Positions 44,451 to 53,903 of a DNA stretch of 64,000 nucleotides are shown here, piece after piece. The translations under genes and the position numbers were made by a program. How positions within the stretch are numbered: the stretch's first letter is position 1; each line of letters opens with the position of its first letter. The notes under the pieces are model-generated. The model ran no database searches. It saw nothing but the letters and a program-made list of their open reading frames with translations, and was not told the DNA's origin. This DNA is from CAZXFH01 sp964640055 (GTDB taxonomy: Bacteria > Fidelibacterota > UBA2242 > JAFGTP01), in the NCBI GenBank assembly GCA_964640055.1, contig CAZXFH010000003.1:1-64000 (forward strand). The letters are read 5' to 3'.

Positions 44451-45914
44451 TTATTTTTTAGCCAGGCGTTGCAAAACAGCCGTCAGTAGTTGCCAGAATT
44501 TTTCCACGCTCTGGATGTCTACCTCTTCGCCCGGAGAATGGGGATGGCGAATCGTGGGTCCGAAGGAGATCATGTCAATCCCCGGTACTTTTTCGCCGAT
44601 AATCCCGGTTTCCAGGCCGGCGTGGATCGCCTTGACTTCCGGTTCTTTGGCAAACAGATCCTGATAGGTGGTCCGCATCAGTTTTAAGATGGGTGAATCC
44701 ATATTGGGGTTCCAGCCGGGGTAGCCGCCCCCCTGTTCGACTGAGGCCTGCGCGAGCTCACCAGTGGCCTGCACCCGGTCAGCGATCTCGGTCTTGGCAC
44801 TGTCCACTGAACTACGTTGGCTGGTCAGGATATTCAGGGCGTCTTTTTGCATGGCCACCACGGCCAGGTTGGTTGAGGTTTGCACCAGATCGGGAATGGA
44901 AGGGCTCATGGTCATAACGCCGTGAGGCAGGGCATATAGCAGGTTGAGCAGCTGGGCCTGAAAGTCAGCCGTAAAAATTTGTTGTGGACAATCAGACTCC
45001 GGGTTGGTAAAAAGATGGATGTTTTTTTCGATCTGCTGGTATTCAGCCTGTAGCGTGATCTGGAAATTATTAATAAAGTCTTTAAAGTCTTCCAGCTGGG
45101 CCTCCGGCAGGAGCAGTTTGCAGCGGGCTTCCCGGGGAATAGCGTTGTGTTTGCTGCCACCGGACAAGTGATAGACATGGATATCGAATTTGCGCACGGC
45201 TTGCCAGACCACCCGGTTTAATTGTTTGATTGCATTGGCCCGGCCGATATGGATATCCAGCCCCGAATGGCCGCCCTTTAAGCCGCCTATTTTTAAAACA
45301 AGGGCTTTTTGATCTGACGGTGCCGGACGGGTCTTAAGCTCCAGCTTGATCTCCGTATCCTGACCGCCGGCACAGCCGACATACAGAATACCTTCTTCTT
45401 CAGAGTCGCAATTGAGCAGGGTTTGCGCCTTCAGAAAGCCCTTTTCCAGAGCCGAGGCGCCGGTAAGACCGGTTTCTTCATCCACCGTGAACAGAAATTC
45501 CAGGTCCGGATGGACCAGGTCGTCAGCTTGCATGAGTGCCAGACCGGCGGCAACCCCGATCCCGTTATCAGCGCCCAGGGTGGTTCCTTGCGCAGTGACC
45601 ACATCGCCGGCAATTTTCATTTTGATCGGATCTTTGCGAAAGTCATGGGTCACAGCCTCGTTTTTCTCGCAGACCATATCGATATGGCCCTGGATACAGA
45701 CCGTAGCAGCATTTTCATAGCCCTTGGTTGCCGGTTTGCGCACCAGCACATTGCCCACATTGTCCCTTTTCACTTCCAAGCCCAGTTCCCGGGCCTGTGT
45801 GACCAGCCATTTACCCGCCTGTTCTTCATGTTTGGACTCCCGGGGAAGCTGGTTCAGTTCATAAAAATAGTGCCATAGTTTTTCCGGCTTTAGTCCATTG
45901 AATATATACGTCAC
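44451..45914 (-). CDS. pepD: Cytosolic non-specific dipeptidase PepD (aminoacyl-histidine dipeptidase, M20)
   Basis: About 487 residues. The PepD pattern is ELNQLPRESKHEEQ, the metal ligand motif QGHIDMVCEKN, TLGADNGIGVA, FTVDEETGLTGA (catalytic Glu) and IHAGLETGIIGEKVPGIDM near the C-terminus. It hydrolyses dipeptides including Xaa-His with two zinc ions. The GTG at 45912-45914 has GGAGG five bases upstream. A TTG four codons earlier overlaps that ribosome binding site and is less likely. A small insertion between lid and catalytic domain is normal for the family. Confidence 0.95.
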   Translation of the reverse strand: MTYIFNGLKPEKLWHYFYELNQLPRESKHEEQAGKWLVTQARELGLEVKRDNVGNVLVRKPATKGYENAATVCIQGHIDMVCEKNEAVTHDFRKDPIKMKIAGDVVTAQGTTLGADNGIGVAAGLALMQADDLVHPDLEFLFTVDEETGLTGASALEKGFLKAQTLLNCDSEEEGILYVGCAGGQDTEIKLELKTRPAPSDQKALVLKIGGLKGGHSGLDIHIGRANAIKQLNRVVWQAVRKFDIHVYHLSGGSKHNAIPREARCKLLLPEAQLEDFKDFINNFQITLQAEYQQIEKNIHLFTNPESDCPQQIFTADFQAQLLNLLYALPHGVMTMSPSIPDLVQTSTNLAVVAMQKDALNILTSQRSSVDSAKTEIADRVQATGELAQASVEQGGGYPGWNPNMDSPILKLMRTTYQDLFAKEPEVKAIHAGLETGIIGEKVPGIDMISFGPTIRHPHSPGEEVDIQSVEKFWQLLTAVLQRLAKK

Positions 45915-45975
45915 AAATACCTCCAATTATTAAATGTTATCTAAAGCTGTGCAGATTAAAATAATATTGCAAGCC

Positions 45976-47181
45976 TTAATCGCGGGTTAATACACTTTCC
46001 AGGGAAACCAGGGCTTGATTTAGTTCCTCTTTGTTGATTACCAGTGGGGGGGCCAGCCGGATGACATTTTCGTGAGTCTCCTTGGCCAGAATACCTTCCC
46101 GCTGCAGTGCTTCACAGAAACGGCGGGCACCACCCGCTGATTTTTTCAGCACGATGCCGATCCACAACCCCTTGCCGCGGAAAAAATCCACATGGGGGCT
46201 TTTGATGAGCCGCAGTTTTTCCATCATATATTGTCCCAGGGCAGCTGAGTTGTCCACCAGTTTTTCTTCTTTCAGAATTTTTAAGGCTTCACGGGCTACA
46301 GCACAGGCTAAAGGATTACCGCCATAAGTAGAGCCGTGATCGCCCGGATTAAAAACGCCCAGGACCTCTTCGGAGGATACCACGGCCGAGACCGGATACA
46401 TACCACCGGAAAGGGCCTTCCCGATCACGATCATGTCCGGTTTGACAGCTTCATGATCACAGGCAAACATGCGGCCGGTGCGGCCCAGCCCGCTCTGGAT
46501 TTCGTCGGCAATCAGCAGGACACGGTTAGCGCGGCAGATTTTCTCGGTGGCTTTCAGATAGCCTTCGGTCGGCACAACCACCCCATTTTCACCCTGGATC
46601 GGTTCAATCAGAAAAGCCACGGTATTGGCGGTGACCGCCTGACGCAGAGCCTGGACATCGCCATAAGGAATGATTTTGAAGCCCGGGGTAAAAGGGCCGT
46701 ATCCATCGCGATATTGTTCTTCACTACTGAAGGAGACGATCGTAGTCGTGCGACCATGAAAATTGCCGGCGCAGACAATGATCTCAGCCTGATTAGGGGC
46801 GACACCTTTGACTTGGTAGCCCCATTTGCGGGCGGCTTTGATCGCGGTTTCCACGGCTTCGGCGCCCGTGTTCATGGGCAGCATTTTTTCATATCCGGTG
46901 TATTCGCACAGATCTCTGGCAAACAAAGGCAGCTGATCGTTGCGAAAGGCCCGTGAGGTTAAGGCCAGTTTTTTACTCTGTTCTTTGACAACTTTGATTA
47001 GACGGGGATGACAATGGCCTTGGTTGACAGCGGAATAGGCGGCCAGAAAATCCATATAGCGTTGGCCTTCCACATCTTCCACCCAAATGCCACTGCCCTT
47101 ACATAAAACCACATCCAGGGGCTGGTAGTTATGGGCCCCATATTGATCTTCCAGCGCGATACATTCTTTGGTATTCAACAT
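45976..47181 (-). CDS. rocD: Ornithine aminotransferase
   Basis: 401 residues, class-III PLP aminotransferase. It opens with EDQYGAHNYQPLDVVLCKG, typical of ornithine-oxo-acid transaminase. The PLP pocket has NTGAEAVETAIKAARKWGY, GNFHGRTTTIVSFS, the DEIQSGLGRTG motif and the Schiff-base Lys in VIGKALSGGMYP. It converts ornithine and 2-oxoglutarate to glutamate semialdehyde and glutamate. The pepD gene follows 62 bp downstream on the same strand; together with the M20 and C1B peptidases nearby, this region looks like peptide and amino-acid use. Confidence 0.95.
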   Translation of the reverse strand: MLNTKECIALEDQYGAHNYQPLDVVLCKGSGIWVEDVEGQRYMDFLAAYSAVNQGHCHPRLIKVVKEQSKKLALTSRAFRNDQLPLFARDLCEYTGYEKMLPMNTGAEAVETAIKAARKWGYQVKGVAPNQAEIIVCAGNFHGRTTTIVSFSSEEQYRDGYGPFTPGFKIIPYGDVQALRQAVTANTVAFLIEPIQGENGVVVPTEGYLKATEKICRANRVLLIADEIQSGLGRTGRMFACDHEAVKPDMIVIGKALSGGMYPVSAVVSSEEVLGVFNPGDHGSTYGGNPLACAVAREALKILKEEKLVDNSAALGQYMMEKLRLIKSPHVDFFRGKGLWIGIVLKKSAGGARRFCEALQREGILAKETHENVIRLAPPLVINKEELNQALVSLESVLTRD

Positions 47182-47477
47182 CGCAACGACTTCCCTATAT
47201 AGCGGGTTAATTTTTACAGCTCAGCTAAAAAATGCCTTCAATCCAGAAGCGAGCGCAGCGCGGTTAATCACCCTGTCAATTAAAAACAGCGGCCATAATT
47301 TAAGTTATTAAAGGCGAATCAGCACGTGCTTTTTGATGACCGGGCATGGGATAATGCCTATTCTGACGATAGAATAGAAAGAACAAAGTGGTTTATCTGC
47401 TTGTATTCCTGTCTGTATGCAATTAATTTTCTTAGCAATGGGAGCCTTTAACCTCTAACCCAAAAGGCGGAGATAAT
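47182..47477. promoter_or_regulatory. Divergent promoter region between rocD and the M20 peptidase
   Basis: 296 bp between two divergent genes, AT-rich in the middle. Both promoters should lie here, but no sigma-70-like -35/-10 pair is convincing. No ORF or RNA was seen. Confidence 0.4.
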
Positions 47478-48713
47478 ATGCAAGTTTTAGCACAGCTGAC
47501 GGACTATTTTCAAAGTAACCGGGACCAGATCCGGCGTCGAATCATAGCCTTGACCACGGAGATGGTCAAGGAAAAGACCGTGAATGTGGTCTCGGAAAAG
47601 CTGCCCGAGCACCCCTATTTAAAATTTCGTGGTGAAGAGTACCGGGTGGCTGAGATTGTCAAGCGTGAACTACAAAAGAGTAATATTCTAAACGAAGAAT
47701 ATGCGCGGATGGCAGGCCGGCCGAATGTCATCGCTACTTTGGGTAAAGCCAACCCGCAAAAGTGTCTGTTGATGCCCGGACACATGGACATTGTACCTCC
47801 GGGCGAGGGCTGGAACAGTGACCCCTATCAAGTTACGGAAAAAGAAGGAGTCCTCTATGGTCGCGGAGTTTTAGATAACAAAGGGCCGCTGGCCAGTATT
47901 TTAGTGGCGGCTGAGATATTAAAAGTGCTGCATCTGGATGAGGAACTGAACGGCCAGTTGATGATCGCGGCGCTCTCAGATGAAGAGGCTGAGGATCCCG
48001 ATGGGATCGATTATGGAATTGGGTATCTCATGGAGGAGCAACTGATTAAGCCTAACTGGGCCATTATACCTGATATCGGCGAAAACATGAAATCCATTGA
48101 TGTGGCGGAAAAGGGGCGAACGGTCTTAAAAATTACCGCCCTGGGTAAACAAGCCCATGGGAGTACGCCGGAACTGGGCGTTAGTGCGGTCTATATGATG
48201 GCCCGACTGGTGACGGAGATTGAAAAATTAAAGTTTGATTATGAAATCCATGATGTGCTGGGTCATCCGAGCCTAAATCTGGGGGAGATTCACGGCGGTG
48301 CCGCCCCCAATATTGTTCCGGGCAGCTGTTATATCCTGCTGGATATTCGCACGGTACCCGGCATGACCCGCGATAATGTCCGGCAAGCCTTGCAGCGCTC
48401 TATTGATGCAGTTGAAGGAGAATTTAAGATCGATGTCATGGCCTGGAATGAACCCCATAGTATCAATCCCGATAATGAAGTTGTGCATGCCATTCAACGC
48501 CATGCCCGGGAGGTTCTGGGCTTCAACCCCCAAACCTATGGAATGGGGGGAGGCACCTATGCCAAAACCCTTAACCTGCACGGGGTTACTGCTGTGGGTT
48601 GGGGGCCCGGCGATGATGCCGCTTTTCACGTGGTGAATGAATATATTGAAATAGAGCAACTACTCGACTTTACGTTGATGACCTGTCGGGTAGCTCTGGA
48701 TCTGTTAAAGTAA
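47478..48713 (+). CDS. M20-family metallopeptidase (ArgE/DapE/dipeptidase type)
   Basis: 411 residues with the M20 metal-ligand series: PGHMDIVPPGEGWNSDP (His ligand and nearby Asp), GRGVLDNKGPLAS, LSDEEAEDPDGIDYG (general base Glu), IPDIGENMKS and a distal GMGGGTYAKTL. The dimerisation domain is at about 200-310 (GKQAHGSTPELGVSA). It is a hydrolase of dipeptides or acylated amino acids; exact substrate is not readable. GGCGGAG stands before the ATG. The C1B peptidase follows 31 bp later and may share the transcript. Confidence 0.92.
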   Translation: MQVLAQLTDYFQSNRDQIRRRIIALTTEMVKEKTVNVVSEKLPEHPYLKFRGEEYRVAEIVKRELQKSNILNEEYARMAGRPNVIATLGKANPQKCLLMPGHMDIVPPGEGWNSDPYQVTEKEGVLYGRGVLDNKGPLASILVAAEILKVLHLDEELNGQLMIAALSDEEAEDPDGIDYGIGYLMEEQLIKPNWAIIPDIGENMKSIDVAEKGRTVLKITALGKQAHGSTPELGVSAVYMMARLVTEIEKLKFDYEIHDVLGHPSLNLGEIHGGAAPNIVPGSCYILLDIRTVPGMTRDNVRQALQRSIDAVEGEFKIDVMAWNEPHSINPDNEVVHAIQRHAREVLGFNPQTYGMGGGTYAKTLNLHGVTAVGWGPGDDAAFHVVNEYIEIEQLLDFTLMTCRVALDLLK

Positions 48714-48744
48714 ACAAATTAGCTGAAAAATGATGAGGTGAACT

Positions 48745-50142
48745 ATGCGTTTTCTATTCCGTTTAACGGTCTTGTTGCTCCTGTTGGGCTCCCTGGTGAC
48801 AGCCGGACTTTTTGGGAGTAAAGATAATAGTGGTGCTCTGAGCGATAAGGTACTAAGGGAGCTTGAAAAGTCTAGGCGAGGAGATAAATATACGCAAGCC
48901 ATACAAAATGCGGTTTCTAACAACCCGATCCGCAAACTGGCTTTGAACCGGGAGCTGCAGGGGCAGATCGACGAACATTTTGCCTATCGGATCGATACGC
49001 CCGGACCAATCACCGATCAGCGCTCTTCGGGGCGCTGCTGGCTATTTACCGCGTTGAATGTGGTACGGCCCAAAGTGGCGCAACGCTATAACCTGAGCGA
49101 GTTTGAATTCTCAGAGAGTTATCTCTTTTTTTGGGATCAACTGGAAAAGGCCAATCTATTTCTGGAAAATATTATTCAGACCCGGAGTAAGGAGATAGAT
49201 GACCGTAAAGTGGACTGGCTCTTCCGGCATCCGATTGGCGACGGGGGGGTGTGGAATATGATGCCCTCCTTGGTTGAAAAGTATGGGGTGGTTCCCAAGG
49301 AGATCATGCCGGAATCCCATCACAGCGAGAATACGCGCATGCTACGCACCCTGATCCGGCGCAAACTGCGTGAGCAAGGCCTGGAATTGCGCGCCATGGC
49401 GAATAAGAGCACGGCAGATTTGCGGAAGGAGAAAGCAAATCTGTTGGCTGAGATATACCGCTTGCTGGTGGTTAGTTTCGGGACCCCACCCAAAGAGTTC
49501 ACCTGGCGATTTGTACCCCGGGGAGACAGTACCATTGTGGCCAAGCAATATACGCCTCAGGCGTTTTACCAGGAAGCAGTGGCGGCTCACTTGGGGGATT
49601 ACGTCATGTTAATGAATGATCCCACCCGCGACTACTATCAGCTCTATGAAATTGAATGGGATCGGAATCGTTATGACAGTCCCAATTGGACTTTTGTGAA
49701 TCTGCCGCTGACGGAAATTAAAACCTATGCCAAGGCCTCGATTCTCCATGACGAAGCCATGTATTTTTCCTGTGATGTGGGCACTCAATTAGACCGGGAC
49801 CGGGGGCTTCTTGCGGTTAACAATTATGATTATGCATCGCTTCTGGGTGTGCCTTTTGAGATGGACCGTGAGGAGCGGATTTTGAGCTATGAAAGCGGAT
49901 CCACCCACGGCATGGCTTTGGTGGGTGTCGATACTTTAGAAAGCGGCGCCACTACCAAGTGGCTGCTGGAAAACAGTTGGGGGAAAGAGGCCGGCCATCA
50001 GGGCTATTTGATCATGACTGATGAATGGTTTGACGGCTATATGTTTCGCCTGGTAGTTAAAAAGGATTTCTTACCGAAAAAAGTTCTGCAGGTATTAGAG
50101 CAGACGCCGATTACCCTGCCGCCCTGGGACCGCATGTATTAA
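48745..50142 (+). CDS. Exported C1B cysteine peptidase (PepC/bleomycin-hydrolase-like)
   Basis: 465 residues. The catalytic Cys lies in DQRSSGRCWLFTALNVVRP, the catalytic His in STHGMALVGVD and the Asn in LENSWGKEAGHQGY. These are the three C1B hallmarks, and the size fits PepC. Unlike cytosolic PepC it begins with a clear signal peptide (MRFLFRLTVLLLLLGSLVTA), so it should act outside the cytoplasm. The C-terminal arm ends ITLPPWDRMY; in the family the C-terminus reaches the active site and limits it to aminopeptidase action. GAGGTG precedes the ATG. Confidence 0.92.
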   Translation: MRFLFRLTVLLLLLGSLVTAGLFGSKDNSGALSDKVLRELEKSRRGDKYTQAIQNAVSNNPIRKLALNRELQGQIDEHFAYRIDTPGPITDQRSSGRCWLFTALNVVRPKVAQRYNLSEFEFSESYLFFWDQLEKANLFLENIIQTRSKEIDDRKVDWLFRHPIGDGGVWNMMPSLVEKYGVVPKEIMPESHHSENTRMLRTLIRRKLREQGLELRAMANKSTADLRKEKANLLAEIYRLLVVSFGTPPKEFTWRFVPRGDSTIVAKQYTPQAFYQEAVAAHLGDYVMLMNDPTRDYYQLYEIEWDRNRYDSPNWTFVNLPLTEIKTYAKASILHDEAMYFSCDVGTQLDRDRGLLAVNNYDYASLLGVPFEMDREERILSYESGSTHGMALVGVDTLESGATTKWLLENSWGKEAGHQGYLIMTDEWFDGYMFRLVVKKDFLPKKVLQVLEQTPITLPPWDRMY

Positions 50143-50284
50143 GCCGATAGCAACCCAGTCCTTGCGTATATCGGCGGGGCGGTTCTTATATTGTAACCGT
50201 AAGGAGTGTATCGGTTAATTTCCTAGTTGCGAGCACAATAACAGACAGCCGTGGTCTGGCTGTTAGGAATGAGGAGGTCAAATA
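50143..50284 (+). promoter_or_regulatory. Leader region of hppA with three short stem-loops
   Basis: 142 bp upstream of hppA. Three perfect 6-bp stems can be drawn in succession: CCGATA/TATCGG (50144/50169), TAACCG/CGGTTA (50194/50212) and ACAGCC/GGCTGT (50245/50258). The last ends just before the GAGGAGG ribosome binding site. Six-bp stems are not rare by chance, so a regulatory role is only possible. Confidence 0.3.
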
Positions 50285-52888
50285 ATGATAATACCAATTG
50301 TCATTGTTCCGGTTGCATCTTTGGGCGCGCTGTTTATCGCGCTTTTATTATACCAGTGGATACACAAGCAGGATGTCGGTGATGAAGCCATCAAACGTAT
50401 TTCCGGATATATCCGGGAAGGCGCGGTAGCTTATTTAAAACGGCAATACAAGACTGTGGCCTTCTTTTTTGCCGGAGCCTTTGTAATTTTATTGTTTGTT
50501 TCCTATGGACTGCATGCACTGAGTGTCTATGTTCCCTATGCCTTTTTAACTGGCGGCTTCTTTTCTGGACTCAGTGGTTTTCTGGGCATGTTAACCGCTA
50601 CCCGTACAGCCAACCGCACCACCCATGCGGCCAGTCGCTCCCTGAATGGCAGCTTAAAAATTTCTTTTTGCGGTGGAAGCGTTATGGGGTTAGTAGTGGT
50701 TGGATTTGGATTGCTGGACATTATTTTATGGTTCTCGGGATTAAAAGTCTCCACGGATATGGATTTACATACCATCACCACCACCATGTTGAGTTTTGGA
50801 TTCGGTGCGTCTTCTATGGCACTCTTCGCCCGTGTGGGCGGCGGCATTTTTACCAAAGCGGCGGATATGGGGGCTGATCTGGTGGGTAAGGTGGAAGCCG
50901 GTATTCCGGAGGATGATCCCCGTAATCCGGCGGTGATTGCCGATAACGTGGGGGATAATGTGGGTGATATTGCCGGCATGGGCGCTGACTTGTACGAATC
51001 CTTTGTGGGCTCGATTCTGGGAACAGCGGCCTTGGCCGTGAGCGCCTTTCCACTCCAGGATGAATTGCGCGGCGTTATTTTGCCCATGTTGATCGCTGCT
51101 ATTGGTACGCTCTCTTCGGTGCTGGGTATTTTTTTGGTGCGTACCGAGGAGGCTGGTGGTCAACGGGGATTACTGAAGGCTATTAATAAGGGCATTAACA
51201 GCGCTTCGATCGTAACCATTTTGTTGAGCGCTCTGGTCATTTTACAATTGATGCCACAGTACTTCTGGCAGCTCTTTATCCCGATTATTGCCGGATTATT
51301 GGTGGGGGTGGCCATTGGCTATGCCACGGATTATTACACCAATGCGGCGTATGCGCCGGTTAAACGCATTGCAGAGCAAGCCAAGACCGGGCACGCCACG
51401 GTTATTACGGCCGGGATGTCGACTGGTTTGATCTCCACCGCTCCTTCGATTGTTTTTATTGTGATCGGGATGGCGGCGGCCTTTGGTTTTGGCGGAGGAC
51501 TGGTGGATTTTTCCAGAGGATTATATGCCATTGGCATGGCTGCCGTGGGTATGCTGAGCACTTTGGGTGTCAATCTGGCGGTAGACGCCTTTGGTCCCAT
51601 TGCCGATAACGCCGGTGGTATCGCTGAGATGTCAGACATGCCCAGCCATACCCGCCAGCGCACCGATGCGCTGGATGAGTTGGGCAACTCAACGGCAGCC
51701 CGTGGCAAAGGACTGGCGATTGGCGCGGCCGCCTTAACTGCCGTGACCTTGGTGGCTGCTTTTGTGGAGGAAATTCGGGCCACATTGCTCAAAATGAATC
51801 CCGAAACTGTAATAAACCGCTTTTCTCAGGAAGCCCTGGACCTGTTTCCCCAGCTGGGGTCAGTGGAAACCCTGCATCAAGCGCTGATGAAAGTCTCGGT
51901 CAAGGATATTATTTTTGATCTGGGCGGGGCGATTATGGATATTCGTTTTATCATCGGTTTTTTTATTGGCGGCGTGATCTGCACCTCTTTTTCCAGTAAG
52001 ACCACCCAGGCAGTATCGCAGGCCGCCGGTGAAATGATTGACGAAGTGCGCCGTCAATTCCGAGAGATCAAAGGGGTTATGACCGGCAAAACCACACCGG
52101 ACTATCGCCGCTGTGTTGATATTTCCACTATGGCCGCTCAGAGAAAAATGATCAGCCCGGCCATGATTGTGATGGGTACGCCCATTGTCACTGGCATGCT
52201 CTTGGGGCCCATCGCTCTGATCGGTCTCTTGCTGGGCAATTTGTTGGTCGGCTTTCTGCTTGCCATCTATATGGCCAATGCCGGCGGCGCTTGGGATAAT
52301 GCTAAAAAATATATCGAACGATCCAAGTTAGCGCTTTATTTTCAGCTCCGCGACAATCTGAAAAAAGTATCCAATCGCGGGTTATGGCCTTTTTTCCTGA
52401 CCCGTGAATATAATCGATTTCTCTTTGAGCTGGTTAACCTCAACCCCCTGGCCTTTAGTATTGATGAAGAAGTCTCCGAGTACCTGGCCCGTATGATCGA
52501 TCACATCGAGAAAGATTATCTGCAGCCCAAAAAGCCGCTGACTGAGTTGAAGCAGTGTTATCTGGAACGTCCGACTGAACCATGCGGAGATCAGGAATTG
52601 AACAAATTTTATATAAAGTTGAATGATGAAGATAAACTGATGTTCAGAGAGTATCTGAAGCTGGATGACGGGGACTATCGGTTGTTAATGGAGATGAAAA
52701 ATCTGAAAGAAAAATATACGGTTGTGATGGAGAGCTACTCTGCCGGTGTTACCGGTGATACGGTCGGTGACCCGCTAAAAGACACCAGCGGCCCGTCCCT
52801 GAATATTTCCATCAAGCTGGCGACTATGGTCAGCATCATTACTATCGGACTGGTCATGCGCTTTAATTTGTATGATCTCTTCTTTTAG
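50285..52888 (+). CDS. hppA: Membrane-bound pyrophosphatase (K+-dependent type) with an enlarged cytosolic loop
   Basis: An 867-residue integral membrane protein with the mPPase catalytic motifs: PEDDPRNPAVIADNVGDNVG, DAFGPIADNAGGIAEMSD, NAGGAWDNAKK (Trp670) and GDTVGDPLKDTSGPSLN (from Gly824). It couples pyrophosphate hydrolysis to H+ or Na+ pumping. GNSTAARGKG has Ala where K+-independent enzymes carry Lys, suggesting K+ dependence. The Glu in GADLYESFVGS is in the arrangement seen in Na+-pumping forms (inference). Between WDNAKK and GDTVGD there are about 140 residues instead of the usual short loop, including charged helical sequence, and the common GSDAHKAAV stretch before GDTVGD is replaced. 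A strong GAGGAGG precedes the ATG. Confidence 0.95.
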   Translation: MIIPIVIVPVASLGALFIALLLYQWIHKQDVGDEAIKRISGYIREGAVAYLKRQYKTVAFFFAGAFVILLFVSYGLHALSVYVPYAFLTGGFFSGLSGFLGMLTATRTANRTTHAASRSLNGSLKISFCGGSVMGLVVVGFGLLDIILWFSGLKVSTDMDLHTITTTMLSFGFGASSMALFARVGGGIFTKAADMGADLVGKVEAGIPEDDPRNPAVIADNVGDNVGDIAGMGADLYESFVGSILGTAALAVSAFPLQDELRGVILPMLIAAIGTLSSVLGIFLVRTEEAGGQRGLLKAINKGINSASIVTILLSALVILQLMPQYFWQLFIPIIAGLLVGVAIGYATDYYTNAAYAPVKRIAEQAKTGHATVITAGMSTGLISTAPSIVFIVIGMAAAFGFGGGLVDFSRGLYAIGMAAVGMLSTLGVNLAVDAFGPIADNAGGIAEMSDMPSHTRQRTDALDELGNSTAARGKGLAIGAAALTAVTLVAAFVEEIRATLLKMNPETVINRFSQEALDLFPQLGSVETLHQALMKVSVKDIIFDLGGAIMDIRFIIGFFIGGVICTSFSSKTTQAVSQAAGEMIDEVRRQFREIKGVMTGKTTPDYRRCVDISTMAAQRKMISPAMIVMGTPIVTGMLLGPIALIGLLLGNLLVGFLLAIYMANAGGAWDNAKKYIERSKLALYFQLRDNLKKVSNRGLWPFFLTREYNRFLFELVNLNPLAFSIDEEVSEYLARMIDHIEKDYLQPKKPLTELKQCYLERPTEPCGDQELNKFYIKLNDEDKLMFREYLKLDDGDYRLLMEMKNLKEKYTVVMESYSAGVTGDTVGDPLKDTSGPSLNISIKLATMVSIITIGLVMRFNLYDLFF

Positions 52889-52973
52889 GGACAATTCGCT
52901 GAGAGAGTCTGCGGCTAGGTAAACATTTGTATTAGTTGTCTAATATCAGGATGGTGAAAAAAGGTGTTTCCCT

Positions 52974-53903
52974 CTATTCCAGCAGCATAATATTTTGCTT
53001 AAAATCAAAGACGCACAGGACTTCCTGTATAATATTCAACCCAACTGTAAAGTGAATCAATTGCGGCCACTCCGGTTCCAGTAAAATCTGATTCGGGATG
53101 ACGGCGCAGGTAACTTGCCTGAACTTATGTTTGCCAAGTTGCAGGGAGTCGAGTTTAACGAAATCGCGCCGAATTTTGAGATCCAGTTGCCGGACCAGTT
53201 CCGGACTGATTTGGCAATAACGGTTGGCCGTGGAAAGGGTCATGCTCAGGGTGGTATCATTCAGGGTGCCTTTGAATTTAATTAAACCCAGCGGGCGCTC
53301 ATGGGCGTCCTGGTAGTTAATCGTGATCTGTGAAACAGTATCAGACATTCCCGCTGACAAGTTGAGCGGTTTGGCGTTAACCGCTATTAAACGCTGGTCG
53401 AGGTCCAGGGCAAGCGTTTTGTCCATGAAGAAACTGCGCCCGATCAGGCCATTGGAGGGAATGGAACGCGAGGCCCGTTTAAGTACCTTGCCAAACACCA
53501 GGTCAAAATCTTGATGCAGAAAGGAGACCTCATGAATGTAGCCTTCTTCCAGGAGCATCTCCTGGTCTCCCTCTATATGGGTTACGATCCGCTGGGGCTC
53601 GAATTTTTTGAGTGTGAAGGCGGATTCCTGTAGGATGAGATCATATTGTGACAGATCGATCAGACAATGACGTTGGTCGGATTCCACTGTTACCGGGATT
53701 TCAGGTCCGGGAACTTTACCGCTTACCCTGACGGTGAAGACCTCTTCAGAAGTGTATCCATATCTTTCTATCCAGGGATGTTGACTGTAATCCGGAAGCG
53801 TTTTCTCTTTGTGACACGCTATATTCACGAGCAGGCAGAAAATCACGACAGACAGTGACCTGATTCGGAGGGTAACTTTATTTACGCGAGCTGTTGTTTT
53901 CAT
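52974..53903 (-). CDS. Aspartyl-protease-fold-like exported protein lacking catalytic Asp motifs
   Basis: 309 residues with a signal segment ending LLVNIACHKE (possible lipoprotein Cys). Two similar halves follow, resembling the retropepsin-like/pepsin-like fold: SNGLIGRSFFMDKTLALDLD looks like the GxLGxxFL-x-D flap-and-core pattern. The DTG/DSG active-site triads are absent (LIDLSQYDLI and MTLSTANRYC occupy the equivalent places). A binding or pseudo-protease role is therefore more likely. Its start lies inside the end of trmO with a 26-bp overlap. The family call is from pattern only. Confidence 0.6.
   Translation of the reverse strand: MKTTARVNKVTLRIRSLSVVIFCLLVNIACHKEKTLPDYSQHPWIERYGYTSEEVFTVRVSGKVPGPEIPVTVESDQRHCLIDLSQYDLILQESAFTLKKFEPQRIVTHIEGDQEMLLEEGYIHEVSFLHQDFDLVFGKVLKRASRSIPSNGLIGRSFFMDKTLALDLDQRLIAVNAKPLNLSAGMSDTVSQITINYQDAHERPLGLIKFKGTLNDTTLSMTLSTANRYCQISPELVRQLDLKIRRDFVKLDSLQLGKHKFRQVTCAVIPNQILLEPEWPQLIHFTVGLNIIQEVLCVFDFKQNIMLLE

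Noticed and set aside
50536..51087. 183-codon minus-strand open frame inside hppA
   Set aside because: The plus strand encodes core catalytic motifs of the pyrophosphatase here; the antisense translation is Pro/Ser-rich and without motif.
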